Origin: Sphingobacterium sp. FBM7-1 | GTDB taxonomy: Bacteria; Bacteroidota; Bacteroidia; Sphingobacteriales; Sphingobacteriaceae | Direction of reading: 5' to 3' | DNA length: 64,000 bases | NCBI RefSeq assembly: GCF_020687765.1 | Contig: NZ_JAJEWJ010000002.1 | Span: 62,001-126,000, forward strand | Shown: positions 45,016-54,317 of the stretch, piece by piece | Numbering within the stretch: position 1 is the stretch's first letter | Layout: every line of letters starts with the position of its first letter | Notes under the pieces: generated by a model | What the model was told of the DNA's origin: nothing | Seen by the model: only the letters and a program-made list of their open reading frames with translations | Databases searched by the model: none | Program-made: the position numbers and the translations under genes

Positions 45016-45627
45016 CTACTTTATATGGCATATAAATACCGGGTTGTTTTGGATAAATCCTTCAAATTTGTCACCGATAGCAATCGGTCCGACACCCACG
45101 GGAGTTCCTGTATAAATCAGGTCTCCTTTGCGAAGTGTAATATATTTTGAAATGAATACGATCAGACTCTCTATGTTGAAAATCATGTCTTTAGTATTTC
45201 CGGATTGTACCGTTTTACCATTTTTTGTTAATGAAAACGTTATGTTGTTTAGATCAGGAAAGTCTTCTTTTGGAAACAACGGACTAATGACAGCGGAATG
45301 ATCGAATGATTTTGCCAGTTCCCAAGGCAGACCTTTTTCTTTATGGGCTGCCTGAATATCGCGGGCGGTAAAATCAATACCTAATCCAATGGCATCTATA
45401 TATTTATGAGCAAATTTCGGAGAGACATGTTTTCCTTCATTGCAAATACGGATTACTAGCTCTACTTCGTAGTGGACGTCGTTAGAAAACTCGGGGTAAT
45501 AGAAATCTTTGTTGTCTTTTAATAGAGCGGTGTCCGGTTTCATAAAGATTACCGGCTTATCGGGTATAGGGTTGTTTAATTCTTTAGCGTGATCAATATA
45601 ATTTCTGCCTACTGCTATTACTTTCAT
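45016..45627 (-). CDS. Fumarylacetoacetate hydrolase family protein
   Basis: 203 residues. Metal-binding FAH signatures: VHYEVELVIRI (the two Glu, about 70), GLGIDFTARDIQ (Asp, about 92) and a C-terminal LIYTGTPVGVGPI. The family covers acylpyruvases and 2-oxo acid decarboxylases; the specific substrate is not known. Probably co-transcribed with the M23 peptidase gene (gap 9 bases). Confidence 0.92.
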   Translation of the reverse strand: MKVIAVGRNYIDHAKELNNPIPDKPVIFMKPDTALLKDNKDFYYPEFSNDVHYEVELVIRICNEGKHVSPKFAHKYIDAIGLGIDFTARDIQAAHKEKGLPWELAKSFDHSAVISPLFPKEDFPDLNNITFSLTKNGKTVQSGNTKDMIFNIESLIVFISKYITLRKGDLIYTGTPVGVGPIAIGDKFEGFIQNNPVFICHIK

Positions 45628-45736
45628 CTACATCAGTTGTTTTTTCAAACTTAACTTTTTTTATGCGTAATGAAAAACAGGAGCAAGAGAGGTGAAAATG
45701 AGGTGTTCAGATAGCAGGAAAAAATATGCTATAAAA

Positions 45737-45768
45737 ACAAGCCCTTTTGAATCCAAAAGGGCTTGTTA
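45737..45768 (-). terminator. Hairpin terminator after nrdF
   Basis: AACAAGCCCTTTTG/CAAAAGGGCTTGTT perfect 14-bp stem with a 4-base loop, 24 bases past the nrdF stop. Confidence 0.9.
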
Positions 45769-45792
45769 ATAATAGATACGGTTTGTTGAATT

Positions 45793-46776
45793 TTATACTT
45801 CTACGGTAACATCCATTTTGAAATCGTCGTCTTTTAGATGGACAATTTCCATGGCTTTCTCGTAGTTCGTTGATTTTTTTGAAAAGAAATCATGTTGTGT
45901 CGTTTCGGTGTTGAGGCCATTCAATACAATCGGATTTACTTGCTTTACTTCGAAGATCGGATCAAAACCGAGATTCATAAGCGCTTTATTTCCATTGTAA
46001 CGCACATATTCTTTCACTTCGGCCGTCAAACCTACTACCGTATAAAGTTCTTCGGTATATTTAATTTCGTTTTCATAGAGGTCGTTTAACAGATTCAAGA
46101 AACGTGCTTTAACTTCTTCTTTGTTTGGAAGTTTGGCAAATACTTCTTGTGCGATCAGCCCCACAAATACACCGTGGATTGACTCATCCGCAACAATTTT
46201 CTTGATAATATCCGCGGATGCAACCATCTGCCCTTGTCCACATAACCAAAGCGGCAGGAAGAAGCCTGAATAGAACAAGAAGGACTCTAGCAATACAGAG
46301 GCACCTAACGCCATGAAGAGTTCTTCGTTAGATACATTTTCTTTATCGACACCGCGATAATATTTATCGATCGTTGCTGCTTTATATTGAAGAAATTTGT
46401 TTTCCTTTACCCAGCCGAATACGTCGTTAATCTCATTAGTGGTGGAAACCGTCGTAAAGATGGTAGAGTATGATTTGGCATGTATTGCTTCCATCATACA
46501 CATATACGACAGTACCGATTTATTCTGTAAAGAATCGATGTGATCAATGATTTTTGGCATGCCCGTATGGCTCTGCAGCGTGTCTAATAGGGTTAGCCCT
46601 CCTAAAGCTTTTTTATAACACTCTTTCATATCCCAACTCAATCCTTTCCAGCTATCGATATCTTTTGAAGGGATGTATTCTGTATCTATCCAGAACTGTT
46701 TAATGTTTTGTTCCCAAAACATCAACACATAATCATTATCTGGAGTATTCCAGTTTACCGCATTATATTGTTTCAT
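45793..46776 (-). CDS. nrdF: Class Ib ribonucleotide reductase beta subunit
   Basis: 327 residues. Carries the metal ligands D65 (LLDT), E96 and H99, the radical tyrosine Y103 (MEAIHAKSYSTIF) and the second ligand set in DESIHG (about 192). With NrdI encoded two genes upstream the metal centre is probably dimanganese-capable. Makes the radical that NrdE uses to reduce ribonucleoside diphosphates. Confidence 0.95.
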   Translation of the reverse strand: MKQYNAVNWNTPDNDYVLMFWEQNIKQFWIDTEYIPSKDIDSWKGLSWDMKECYKKALGGLTLLDTLQSHTGMPKIIDHIDSLQNKSVLSYMCMMEAIHAKSYSTIFTTVSTTNEINDVFGWVKENKFLQYKAATIDKYYRGVDKENVSNEELFMALGASVLLESFLFYSGFFLPLWLCGQGQMVASADIIKKIVADESIHGVFVGLIAQEVFAKLPNKEEVKARFLNLLNDLYENEIKYTEELYTVVGLTAEVKEYVRYNGNKALMNLGFDPIFEVKQVNPIVLNGLNTETTQHDFFSKKSTNYEKAMEIVHLKDDDFKMDVTVEV

Positions 46777-46833
46777 GGTGTATGTCTTTTTTATTCGTAA
46801 TCCGTAACCTAATTTCTGCTTGCTAGCCTTCCA

Positions 46834-48888
46834 TTATGCCGAGCAAGAAATACATTCTTCTACGGTTGATTTACGTGTACGTGTATAGTATAGCGATTTC
46901 AATCCCAGCTTATGTGCATAGATGTAGTATTTCGCTAGATCCCTTGTGCTATCTTTAGAGTTGGTGTGAAGAATCGTCGATACGCCTTGATCGATGTGAC
47001 GCTGGATGACTGAAATTAATTTTAATACCTTAAACTGATCCATATCGTACGCCGACTTGAAATAGAAATAGTTGTCGTTTGTGAGATAAGGCATAGGGTA
47101 GTAGGTAGTACTGTCACCATATTCCCGTACCTCGATAATATCAACTACCGGCATAACCGAGGCGGTCGCGTTCATGATATAGGAAGTAGACTGGTTTGGT
47201 GCGATAGCCAAGCGATAGGCGTGATAAATGCCATGTTCTTGTACCTGTGCTTGCAGGTTTTCCCAGTCTTCTCTTGTAGGTACGTGGACGCCGTCAAATA
47301 ATTCCTTTACTTTGTCGGTCGTTGGTGCGTAATCTTTTGACGTGTATTTTTCAAAATACGAGCCATCTGCATAAGCTGATTTTTCAAACCCTACGAATGT
47401 TTTTCCCCGCTCTTTGGCAATCTCCATGGAAGCTTCCAAAGAGTAGTAATTCATCATCATGAAGAAGGTATTAGCAAAATCTAATGCTTCTGTGGATTCA
47501 TACATGATGAAGCTCTTTGCTAAAAAGCCGTGTAGATTCATCGCGCCTAAACCTACTGAGTGTAATTCTCTGTTGGCTTTGGCGATAGAGGGGACCATAT
47601 CAATGTTCGTCACATCCGTTACGACGGTTAACGAACGCATGGCCGTTTTCACGGCTTCTTTAATACGTTTGTTATCCATCACCGTAGCGATATTTAGGGA
47701 CCCTAAATTACAGGATATACCATAGCGAATGGTGTCTTCTTTGCCGTATATTTCAATATCCGAAACTTCTGAAACCTGCATGATTTCTGTACACAAGTTT
47801 GAGAATTTTACTTGACCGATTCCGTTTAAAGCATGTACTCTGTTCGTATTTTCTTTGAAGAAGATATAGGGATAACCAGATTCTTTCTGAATTTGCGCAA
47901 TACGAACTAATAAGTGACGGGCATTGACCTTTTTCTTTTTGACGTTCGGATTGGTAATCAATTCATCGTACATCTTATCCATGTCCATGTTATCCATGTA
48001 TTCTCCATACTCCTGCATCACAGTGTGTGGATAGATCAGGTAGCAAGGCTCATCTTTTTCGGCCATTTCCATAAATTTATCCGGAACGATGATACCGATA
48101 GAAAGGGATTTGATACGTACTTTCTCGTCAACATTAATTTTTTTACAATCGAGGAACTCTTCGATGTCGGCATGGAAGATATTAAGATATACGGCTCCGG
48201 CACCCGGACGCTGTCCTAGTTGGTTTGCATAGGAGAATGTATCTTCCATGATCTTCATAATCGGAAGGACGCCGCCGGCACGGCCATCCACACCTTTGAT
48301 CGCTTCGCCCCGTGCTCGTATTTTTGAGATATTAAAGGAAACACCACCACCAATAGAAGATAGTTTCATAGCCGAGTCGACTGCATAACCGATACCATTA
48401 AGGTTGTCACCAATTTCATCTAAAAAACAAGATACTAATTCGCCAGAACGTTTTTTTCCAGCGTTCAAGAATGTCGGGGTAGCAGGTTGATATTCTTGAT
48501 TGATCATGATTTCAGCATACTCGATAGCTTTTTGTATACCTTCTTCTCGAGCTAGGAAAAGTGATACAGCTACCACACGGTCTTCATAGCGCTCTAGGAA
48601 TTTTTCTCCCGAATCGTCCCTTAAGGCGTAGCTCTGGAAAAATTTAAATGCTGCCATGAAGGATTGGAAACGGAACTTCTTTGCATGAACATAGTTATAT
48701 ACTTGTTCCATTTCTTCGAAAGTGAACCATTCGTAGAAATCGATATAGTAGTTATGCTCAATTAGGTAATCAATCTTTTCTTTTAACGTGTAAAAGAACA
48801 CCGTATTTTTGTTTACGTGTTCTAAGAAATAAGCACGTACAGCTTCTTTATCTTTATGTAAGCTGTATTCCTCATCATGCTTAATCAT
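46834..48888 (-). CDS. nrdE: Class Ib ribonucleotide reductase alpha subunit
   Basis: 684 residues from ATG 48888; the longer frame would overlap nrdI. Motifs: FLDEIGDNLNGIGYAVDSAM, the FNISKIRARGEAIKG block (about 190), GCNLGSLN-like CNLGSLNIATVM (about 400) and C-terminal redox cysteines in ECISCSA. It has no N-terminal ATP-cone (starts directly with MIKHDEEYSLHKDKE), consistent with class Ib NrdE lacking the dATP overall-activity site. Reduces NDPs to dNDPs. Confidence 0.95.
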   Translation of the reverse strand: MIKHDEEYSLHKDKEAVRAYFLEHVNKNTVFFYTLKEKIDYLIEHNYYIDFYEWFTFEEMEQVYNYVHAKKFRFQSFMAAFKFFQSYALRDDSGEKFLERYEDRVVAVSLFLAREEGIQKAIEYAEIMINQEYQPATPTFLNAGKKRSGELVSCFLDEIGDNLNGIGYAVDSAMKLSSIGGGVSFNISKIRARGEAIKGVDGRAGGVLPIMKIMEDTFSYANQLGQRPGAGAVYLNIFHADIEEFLDCKKINVDEKVRIKSLSIGIIVPDKFMEMAEKDEPCYLIYPHTVMQEYGEYMDNMDMDKMYDELITNPNVKKKKVNARHLLVRIAQIQKESGYPYIFFKENTNRVHALNGIGQVKFSNLCTEIMQVSEVSDIEIYGKEDTIRYGISCNLGSLNIATVMDNKRIKEAVKTAMRSLTVVTDVTNIDMVPSIAKANRELHSVGLGAMNLHGFLAKSFIMYESTEALDFANTFFMMMNYYSLEASMEIAKERGKTFVGFEKSAYADGSYFEKYTSKDYAPTTDKVKELFDGVHVPTREDWENLQAQVQEHGIYHAYRLAIAPNQSTSYIMNATASVMPVVDIIEVREYGDSTTYYPMPYLTNDNYFYFKSAYDMDQFKVLKLISVIQRHIDQGVSTILHTNSKDSTRDLAKYYIYAHKLGLKSLYYTRTRKSTVEECISCSA

Positions 48889-48898
48889 GATTTCGTTA

Positions 48899-49306
48899 TT
48901 AAGCAATATCCAATTTTTTGCTACCTCGTTTGCTATCATTGTATTGGTGTTTTATAATTTCAATAAATTGATTGATATCTTCCATCGTGCCTGAAAGCTC
49001 GAATTTCATGGCAAGTGGGATATCGTAGTCTTCTGATACCTTATCGGCTGCTAATCCGAAGTTTCTACCCCAGTTTCTATTACCACTGGAAGTTACGGAA
49101 TAGATTTTTTCGGCGTAGTTATCCATAAACAACTTCGTTTTCTCGGGCATACATCCTATTTTCGTCGTGTACGTGATTAAATGTCCGGACTCTTGCATTT
49201 CTAGATCTTCTTCGATCTTATGTGCATGCCATCCGGTTATCTGGACAACTTTGTTGATAAACCGTTGGACGTTTCCTGTTTTTGAATCGTAATATAGATG
49301 AACCAT
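48899..49306 (-). CDS. nrdI: Flavodoxin-like NrdI
   Basis: 135 residues. NrdI supplies the oxidant for manganese-cofactor assembly in NrdF. FMN-binding loop YYDSKTGNVQRFI (residues 5-17), a TTKIGCMPEKT segment, and SSGNRNWGRNFGLAADKV (about 75) match the family. Second gene of the nrdHIEF operon. Confidence 0.95.
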   Translation of the reverse strand: MVHLYYDSKTGNVQRFINKVVQITGWHAHKIEEDLEMQESGHLITYTTKIGCMPEKTKLFMDNYAEKIYSVTSSGNRNWGRNFGLAADKVSEDYDIPLAMKFELSGTMEDINQFIEIIKHQYNDSKRGSKKLDIA

Positions 49307-49332
49307 ATCTCGCTCCGTTAAGGGTGAAACAA

Positions 49333-49566
49333 TTAAAGGGCTATAGAAGCCAATTCATCGGGTTTGAAGCCGATGATACGCTGTTGTACTTCGTCATTGT
49401 TGAGTACAAGAACCGTTGGAACTGTTCTGATTTTAAACTTAGCAGCTAAATCAGGTTGGTCGAACGGATTAATGGTTTCGTATGTAATCCCTCTGTTGTC
49501 TAAGAAGGCCGACACTTGTGCGCATGGCGCACAGTCATTTTTTTCGAATTTAATGATTCTTGCCAT
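49333..49566 (-). CDS. nrdH: Glutaredoxin-like NrdH/thioredoxin
   Basis: 77 residues, one small thioredoxin fold with the active site C12-A-P-C15 and a cis-Pro segment RTVPTVLV (about 47). Reduces NrdE. First gene of the operon; followed by nrdI after 26 bases. An inverted repeat lies 23 bases upstream of the ATG. Confidence 0.92.
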   Translation of the reverse strand: MARIIKFEKNDCAPCAQVSAFLDNRGITYETINPFDQPDLAAKFKIRTVPTVLVLNNDEVQQRIIGFKPDELASIAL

Positions 49567-49979
49567 GTTGTTGTAAGTTTAAATTTATGAAGATGGTTAG
49601 CCATCTTCAAGAAGTTAAAACACGATACTTGGAGCGGGTCTGCATCTCAAGCATAACAAATATCCAATATTTTAATTCGGAGCGGTAATGATACTTTTCC
49701 ACATGCACAGCAAAAAGAATGAATAAACCGCGTTCTATGAATGTTTTTTATGGTAAGACGTTGATCTTTAGTTGCTGATATGAATGTTGATAACTTTAAA
49801 ATTCCTATTTCAGCTTAAATTTACGTATAAATTTTCAATAATTCTCTTTTTCGACAAAGGAGAAAACTGACGGTATTTTGACTTATTTTTCATCACTTCT
49901 GTGCCTGAATCAGTTGCTGAGCAGGTCTCGCATATTTAGAAAATAACTCCTATATTCGTATACCGTAAAGAGACAATTC
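49567..49979. other. Gap between nrdH and the S41 lipoprotein gene
   Basis: 413 bases, A/T-rich, between divergent genes. Holds the inverted repeat at 49589-49608 and a possible TATATTCG box near 49951. I saw no gene, and no copy of the dispersed element. Confidence 0.6.
49589..49617 (-). promoter_or_regulatory. Possible nrd promoter with inverted-repeat operator
   Basis: GAAGATGG-TTAG-CCATCTTC is a perfect 8-bp inverted repeat (49589-49608), directly after a TAACTTCT sequence (minus strand, 49610-49617) that could be the -7 box. That places the repeat at about +1 to +20, where an operator or a leader hairpin would be. I do not recognise it as a known NrdR box. Confidence 0.4.
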
Positions 49980-51482
49980 ATGAGCCTATATCGTTTTTTT
50001 TTAGTGTTAGTATGTCTGGGCTTAACACTAGCCTGTAAAAAGGAAATTACGAATCCTCCGGATCCAATTGTTCCCATAGAACCGACCGAACAAGATCGCT
50101 TAAAAGCTACTATTTACGATTATTATAACAAATATTCGTTGTGGACGGAACAGATCCCAGATCTCGATGAGCAGGGGCGGGTTGACTTTGTAAAGGAGTA
50201 TTCTTCTAATAATAGTCTTTTAACGGCGTTAAAAAATATGACGCCTCGCTATTCTTTTGTTCCTTATCAAACGTTGGATATTAACGTGGGGAACCACTAT
50301 GATCGATATTCCTTTTTAGAAGAAGCCGAAGCAAGTAATTCCAGCAGTCGTGCAGCAGGGCTTCGGATGGATCCAAATGAAGGCTATGGTATTCAGTTTG
50401 GTTGGGGCGTGATTGGTGATGTTGATTATGCGCTTCCTGTCATTACTTTTGTAGAAGGAGGATCGCCGGCACAAAAGGCAGGTGTTAAGCGTGGAATGAT
50501 AGTTTATGCTGTTAATAATGAGGGTTTTATAGCGAATCTTACGGAAGCAGGTAAAGTAGACGATGTTGATAATCGGGAATTTGAAAAAAGATTGGAAGTT
50601 AATTCATTGACATTGAAAGTTAAGACTTTGGCGACTCTCGGAGAAGAAGGAACAGACTATTCAATGAACTATAGTTCATCATATGCAATTAATCCCGTAA
50701 TTCTAGATTCCGTTTATACCGTCTCTGAAAAGAATATTGGCTATTTAGCTTATTCCTCGTTTGAAGAGGAATACCTTGGAACCGGTGTCGATTGGAATCG
50801 GATGGAAAAGGTGTTTACGGGGTTCGAACAAAAACATATCAAAGATCTAATTTTGGATTTACGGTATAATACTGGAGGGTATGTCGAGACAGCTAGATAT
50901 TTAGCCAATAAAATCATCGGAGCTTCTGGCGATAAGCAGCCGATGTTCTCGTACAAAACGAATCATTATTTAGCTGTGCCTCGTAATGTACCCTTTGGAT
51001 TAGATTTTGACGATGTTAATTTTGAAAGAGACAATGCTTTGAACTTGAGTAAGGTAATCGTACTTGTCACTGAACAGACAGCTTCCGCTGCAGAGTTACT
51101 AATAAACGTCTTAAGGCCGTACATGGAAGTGACTTTAATAGGAGATACGGGGCGTACCTATGGAAAACCTGTAGGTTTCTTTCCTCAAGAAATTGGTGAC
51201 GTAACGCTTTGGGTGACTTCTTTTCAGACGCTCAATAAAGATGGTCAATCCGACTACTGGAATGGTTTAAGTGTAGATGTGCCCGGCGTGGCAGATTACT
51301 TTTTTAAAGATTTTGGAGATTCTACCGAAGATATGATTGCTATGGCGCTGGAACGAGTTGGCGTTGCTCCTAAGAATGATGTGCGGGCTTCAGCTAGGAA
51401 CAAGTATGTATCGCCGCGCGCGGTTGGGTTAGGCATGATCAATAAAGTGAAAGAACGGAATATGTTAAAGACGCGCGAATAA
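49980..51482 (+). CDS. S41 peptidase-family lipoprotein
   Basis: 500 residues with lipobox LTLAC (C19). N-terminal helical region (35-95), PDZ-like segment around 150-185 (FVEGGSPAQKAGVKRGMIV), tail-specific protease domain 225-430 with LILDLRYNTGGYVE, nucleophile serine in TEQTASAAELLIN and lysine in TYGKPVGFF. Differs from the S41 protein at 21.8 kb: a lipoprotein of a shorter class. Target unknown. Confidence 0.9.
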   Translation: MSLYRFFLVLVCLGLTLACKKEITNPPDPIVPIEPTEQDRLKATIYDYYNKYSLWTEQIPDLDEQGRVDFVKEYSSNNSLLTALKNMTPRYSFVPYQTLDINVGNHYDRYSFLEEAEASNSSSRAAGLRMDPNEGYGIQFGWGVIGDVDYALPVITFVEGGSPAQKAGVKRGMIVYAVNNEGFIANLTEAGKVDDVDNREFEKRLEVNSLTLKVKTLATLGEEGTDYSMNYSSSYAINPVILDSVYTVSEKNIGYLAYSSFEEEYLGTGVDWNRMEKVFTGFEQKHIKDLILDLRYNTGGYVETARYLANKIIGASGDKQPMFSYKTNHYLAVPRNVPFGLDFDDVNFERDNALNLSKVIVLVTEQTASAAELLINVLRPYMEVTLIGDTGRTYGKPVGFFPQEIGDVTLWVTSFQTLNKDGQSDYWNGLSVDVPGVADYFFKDFGDSTEDMIAMALERVGVAPKNDVRASARNKYVSPRAVGLGMINKVKERNMLKTRE

Positions 51483-51485
51483 ACA

Positions 51486-51511
51486 GTAACCTTGCCAATT
51501 GGCAGGGTTAC
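51486..51511. terminator. Hairpin between convergent S41 and ilvA genes
   Basis: GTAACCTTGCC/GGCAGGGTTAC, 11-bp stem with one mismatch and a 4-base loop, within a 31-base convergent gap. Confidence 0.75.
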
Positions 51512-51513
51512 TA

Positions 51514-52752
51514 TTATACCAAATACTCAAACAATGTCTGATCTTTATTGATTTCGATGAAATCGAATTTATACGATTTCATTCTTTCGATAAAAGAGGT
51601 ATAGTCCTTCGGGTCGTTTAGTTCGACACCGATCAGTGCGGGACCTCTTTCGCGTTCTGTTTTTTTAATATATTCAAATCGTGTAATGTCATCCTTCGGA
51701 CCGAGCACTTCGGTTACGAGTAACCGTAAAGCACCAGGGCGTTGTGGGAAGCGGACGATAAAATAATGTTTGAAGCCCTCGTACAGCAACGACATTTCTT
51801 TGATTTCGCTCATGCGGTCAATGTCGTTATTACCGCCCGAAACGATACAAACTACTTTTTTGCCTTTTATTTCTTCTTTATGAAATTCTAACGCTGCAAT
51901 CGATAATGCACCAGCGGGTTCTGCCACGATCGCATCTTTATTATAGAGTTGGAGGATAGTTGTACAGATTTTTCCTTCGGGTATAGGTTTTATACTATCG
52001 AGCAGTTTACTACTAATTTTGTAGGTTAATGCACCTACCTTTTTGACTGCCGCGCCATCGACGAATTTATTGATATGTTCTAATTCAACAGGGGCATTAT
52101 TTTTTATAGCAGCAATCATCGATGGGGCCCCTTCGGGTTCGACACCGTATAATTTTACTTGAGGCGCATACTTTTTCATATGTATACTGACTCCAGAAGA
52201 CAATCCGCCACCACCTATTGGAATGATCACAGCATCCACGGCGGGCAGATCTTCTAATATTTCTACAGCAACTGTGCCCTGGCCCTCGATAATTTTTTCA
52301 TCATCGAAGGGCGGTATAAAGGTCATATCGTGCTCTTTCGTATAGTCCAACGCCGCTTTTTGGCAGTCATCGAATGTATCACCCGTCAATACAATTTCAA
52401 TATGACCATTGCCCCACATTTCGGTTTGCGTAATCTTTTGGCGAGGGGTGGGGCCGGGCATGAAAATAACACCCCGAATGCCTAGCTTTTTACAGGATAG
52501 CGCCACACCTTGTGCATGATTACCTGCGCTGGCACACGTCACGCCTTGTTTTTTTTCCTCTTCAGAAAGGCTGACGATTTTATTATATGCGCCACGAAGC
52601 TTATAGGAACGGACTACCTGAAGGTCTTCCCGTTTTAAATATACCTCCGCATCATATTTTTCGGATAGTTGAGTGTTGTATTGCAGGGGTGTGCGGTTTA
52701 TAACGTCTTTAAGGCGTTCTGCCGCTTGTAATGAATCTATATTTAAGGTCAT
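51514..52752 (-). CDS. ilvA: Threonine ammonia-lyase (biosynthetic)
   Basis: Converts threonine to 2-oxobutanoate for isoleucine. 412 residues from ATG 52752, 5 bases after yraN; the ATG at 52776 would overlap yraN. PLP lysine in RSYKLRGAYNK (about 50), the Gly-rich IPIGGGGLSSG loop (about 184), SGGNND (about 305). The C-terminal ~85 residues (HYFIVRFPQRPGALRLLVTE) form a single ACT-like regulatory domain, as in the shorter IlvA type. Last gene of the branched-chain cluster. Confidence 0.95.
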   Translation of the reverse strand: MTLNIDSLQAAERLKDVINRTPLQYNTQLSEKYDAEVYLKREDLQVVRSYKLRGAYNKIVSLSEEEKKQGVTCASAGNHAQGVALSCKKLGIRGVIFMPGPTPRQKITQTEMWGNGHIEIVLTGDTFDDCQKAALDYTKEHDMTFIPPFDDEKIIEGQGTVAVEILEDLPAVDAVIIPIGGGGLSSGVSIHMKKYAPQVKLYGVEPEGAPSMIAAIKNNAPVELEHINKFVDGAAVKKVGALTYKISSKLLDSIKPIPEGKICTTILQLYNKDAIVAEPAGALSIAALEFHKEEIKGKKVVCIVSGGNNDIDRMSEIKEMSLLYEGFKHYFIVRFPQRPGALRLLVTEVLGPKDDITRFEYIKKTERERGPALIGVELNDPKDYTSFIERMKSYKFDFIEINKDQTLFEYLV

Positions 52753-52757
52753 GTTGT

Positions 52758-53123
52758 TTAAGAATAACGTCCCCAAAAAGCGTCTTTAACAAGTGAAATA
52801 TCTTTTTTGCCGTCACGGTTATAAACAGATACGATATCAAATCTAACGTCGCCCTGATGGTTGATTTTTTTTAAAAAAACACCGGCTGCTCGGATGAGAT
52901 TTTTCTGTTTCTTTAGATCAACAAACTGAAACGGTTCGCCATAATCGGTAGAACTACGGCTTTTTACTTCTATAAAAGCCAGTATATCACCCTCTTTAGC
53001 AATGATGTCTATTTCCCAATGCTTGTAGCGCCAATTTAATTGAAGAATTTGGTAGCCTTGGAGACGTAGGAACTCTTGTGCCTCCGATTCTCCCAGCTTT
53101 CCAAATTCTAAATGTTTGGCCAT
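52758..53123 (-). CDS. YraN family protein (UPF0102)
   Basis: 121 residues. PD-(D/E)xK nuclease-like core: LGxxGExxA-type start GKLGESEAQEFLRLQGYQIL, then EIDIIAKEGDILAFIEVKSR with the Asp and Glu-x-Lys. Putative endonuclease of the Holliday-junction-resolvase fold, role unproven. Inserted between leuA and ilvA with 1- and 5-base gaps, so transcribed with them; no metabolic link is obvious. Confidence 0.93.
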   Translation of the reverse strand: MAKHLEFGKLGESEAQEFLRLQGYQILQLNWRYKHWEIDIIAKEGDILAFIEVKSRSSTDYGEPFQFVDLKKQKNLIRAAGVFLKKINHQGDVRFDIVSVYNRDGKKDISLVKDAFWGRYS

Positions 53124-53124
53124 T

Positions 53125-54279
53125 TTATTTCAATAGCGTATGCAAATCCTCGTCATTGATATCTTTCTTGGCATCTGCCATAAGGAGAAATTTCTCATAA
53201 ACCATCGCTAAGTTATCTTTATCTACCTGATACCCCAAGCGTTCTAAATGATGTTTTAAAGCATGTCTACCAGAGCGAGCCGTCAAGATAATATCAGCTT
53301 CTGCCAAACCCACATCTTCCGGCCGGATAATCTCATAGTTTTCCCGATGCTTTAAAAATCCGTCTTGATGGATACCTGAACTATGTGCGAAAGCATTCTT
53401 ACCTACAATGGCTTTGTTAGGTTGTACCGGCATTCGCATCATGCTACTTACTTTGCGTGAAATATGCGTAAACATTTTACTGTTTATCGAAGAACTTAGG
53501 CCTGGGAATTGGTTGGCATGTACCTTCATGATCATGGCAACTTCTTCTAAAGAAGTATTTCCCGCGCGCTCACCTATCCCGTTGATGGTACACTCCACTT
53601 GTCGTGCCCCGTTTTGAACGGCAGCGATAGAATTGGCTGTGGCTAAGCCTAAATCGTTGTGACAATGTGCAGAGATGATCGCTTGATCAATGTTTTTTAC
53701 ATTTTCTTTTAAATACTTGATTTTGGCACCGTATTGATCTGGTAGGCAATAGCCGTTAGTATCAGGGATATTCACCACTGTTGCTCCGGCGGCGATTACC
53801 GCTTCTACCATTTGAGCCAAATAGGCTAAATCGGCCCGGCCGGCGTCTTCCGCATAGAACTCAACGTCCTCTACATAGGATTTAGCATGCTTTACAGCGG
53901 CTACGGCTCGTTCCAGAATTTCTTCACGAGTAGAGCTGAATTTATATTGAATATGCATATCCGACGCACCGATCCCGGTATGAATACGTGGACGTTTAGC
54001 ATGTTTAAGGGCCTCGGCCGCGACATCAATATCATTTTTGTTCGCTCGGGTAAGTGCGCAGATGATCACGTCAGTTACCGCTTTGGATAATTCCACTACC
54101 GATTGGAAATCACCCGGGCTTGAAACCGGAAATCCGGCTTCAATAATATCAACGCCCAATAGCTCTAAATCTTTAGCGATATCTATTTTTTCCAGTGTAG
54201 TTAATTGACAACCAGGAACCTGTTCGCCATCGCGAAGCGTTGTATCAAAAATATATAAGTGATTCGGATCGTGTAACAT
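53125..54279 (-). CDS. leuA: 2-isopropylmalate synthase, short form
   Basis: First committed step of leucine synthesis. 384 residues. Metal and catalytic residues in [17 protein letters not shown] (start) and [15 protein letters not shown] (about 200), plus [15 protein letters not shown] (about 230). The protein stops near where the ~120-residue leucine-binding allosteric domain of ordinary LeuA begins, so leucine feedback as known elsewhere may not apply. The family can be confused with homocitrate/citramalate synthase; the leuB/leuC/leuD context supports LeuA. Confidence 0.9.
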   Translation of the reverse strand: MLHDPNHLYIFDTTLRDGEQVPGCQLTTLEKIDIAKDLELLGVDIIEAGFPVSSPGDFQSVVELSKAVTDVIICALTRANKNDIDVAAEALKHAKRPRIHTGIGASDMHIQYKFSSTREEILERAVAAVKHAKSYVEDVEFYAEDAGRADLAYLAQMVEAVIAAGATVVNIPDTNGYCLPDQYGAKIKYLKENVKNIDQAIISAHCHNDLGLATANSIAAVQNGARQVECTINGIGERAGNTSLEEVAMIMKVHANQFPGLSSSINSKMFTHISRKVSSMMRMPVQPNKAIVGKNAFAHSSGIHQDGFLKHRENYEIIRPEDVGLAEADIILTARSGRHALKHHLERLGYQVDKDNLAMVYEKFLLMADAKKDINDEDLHTLLK

Positions 54280-54317
54280 AATCTTGTAATTATACCTAAA
54301 ATTAAAAATATTTTTCC

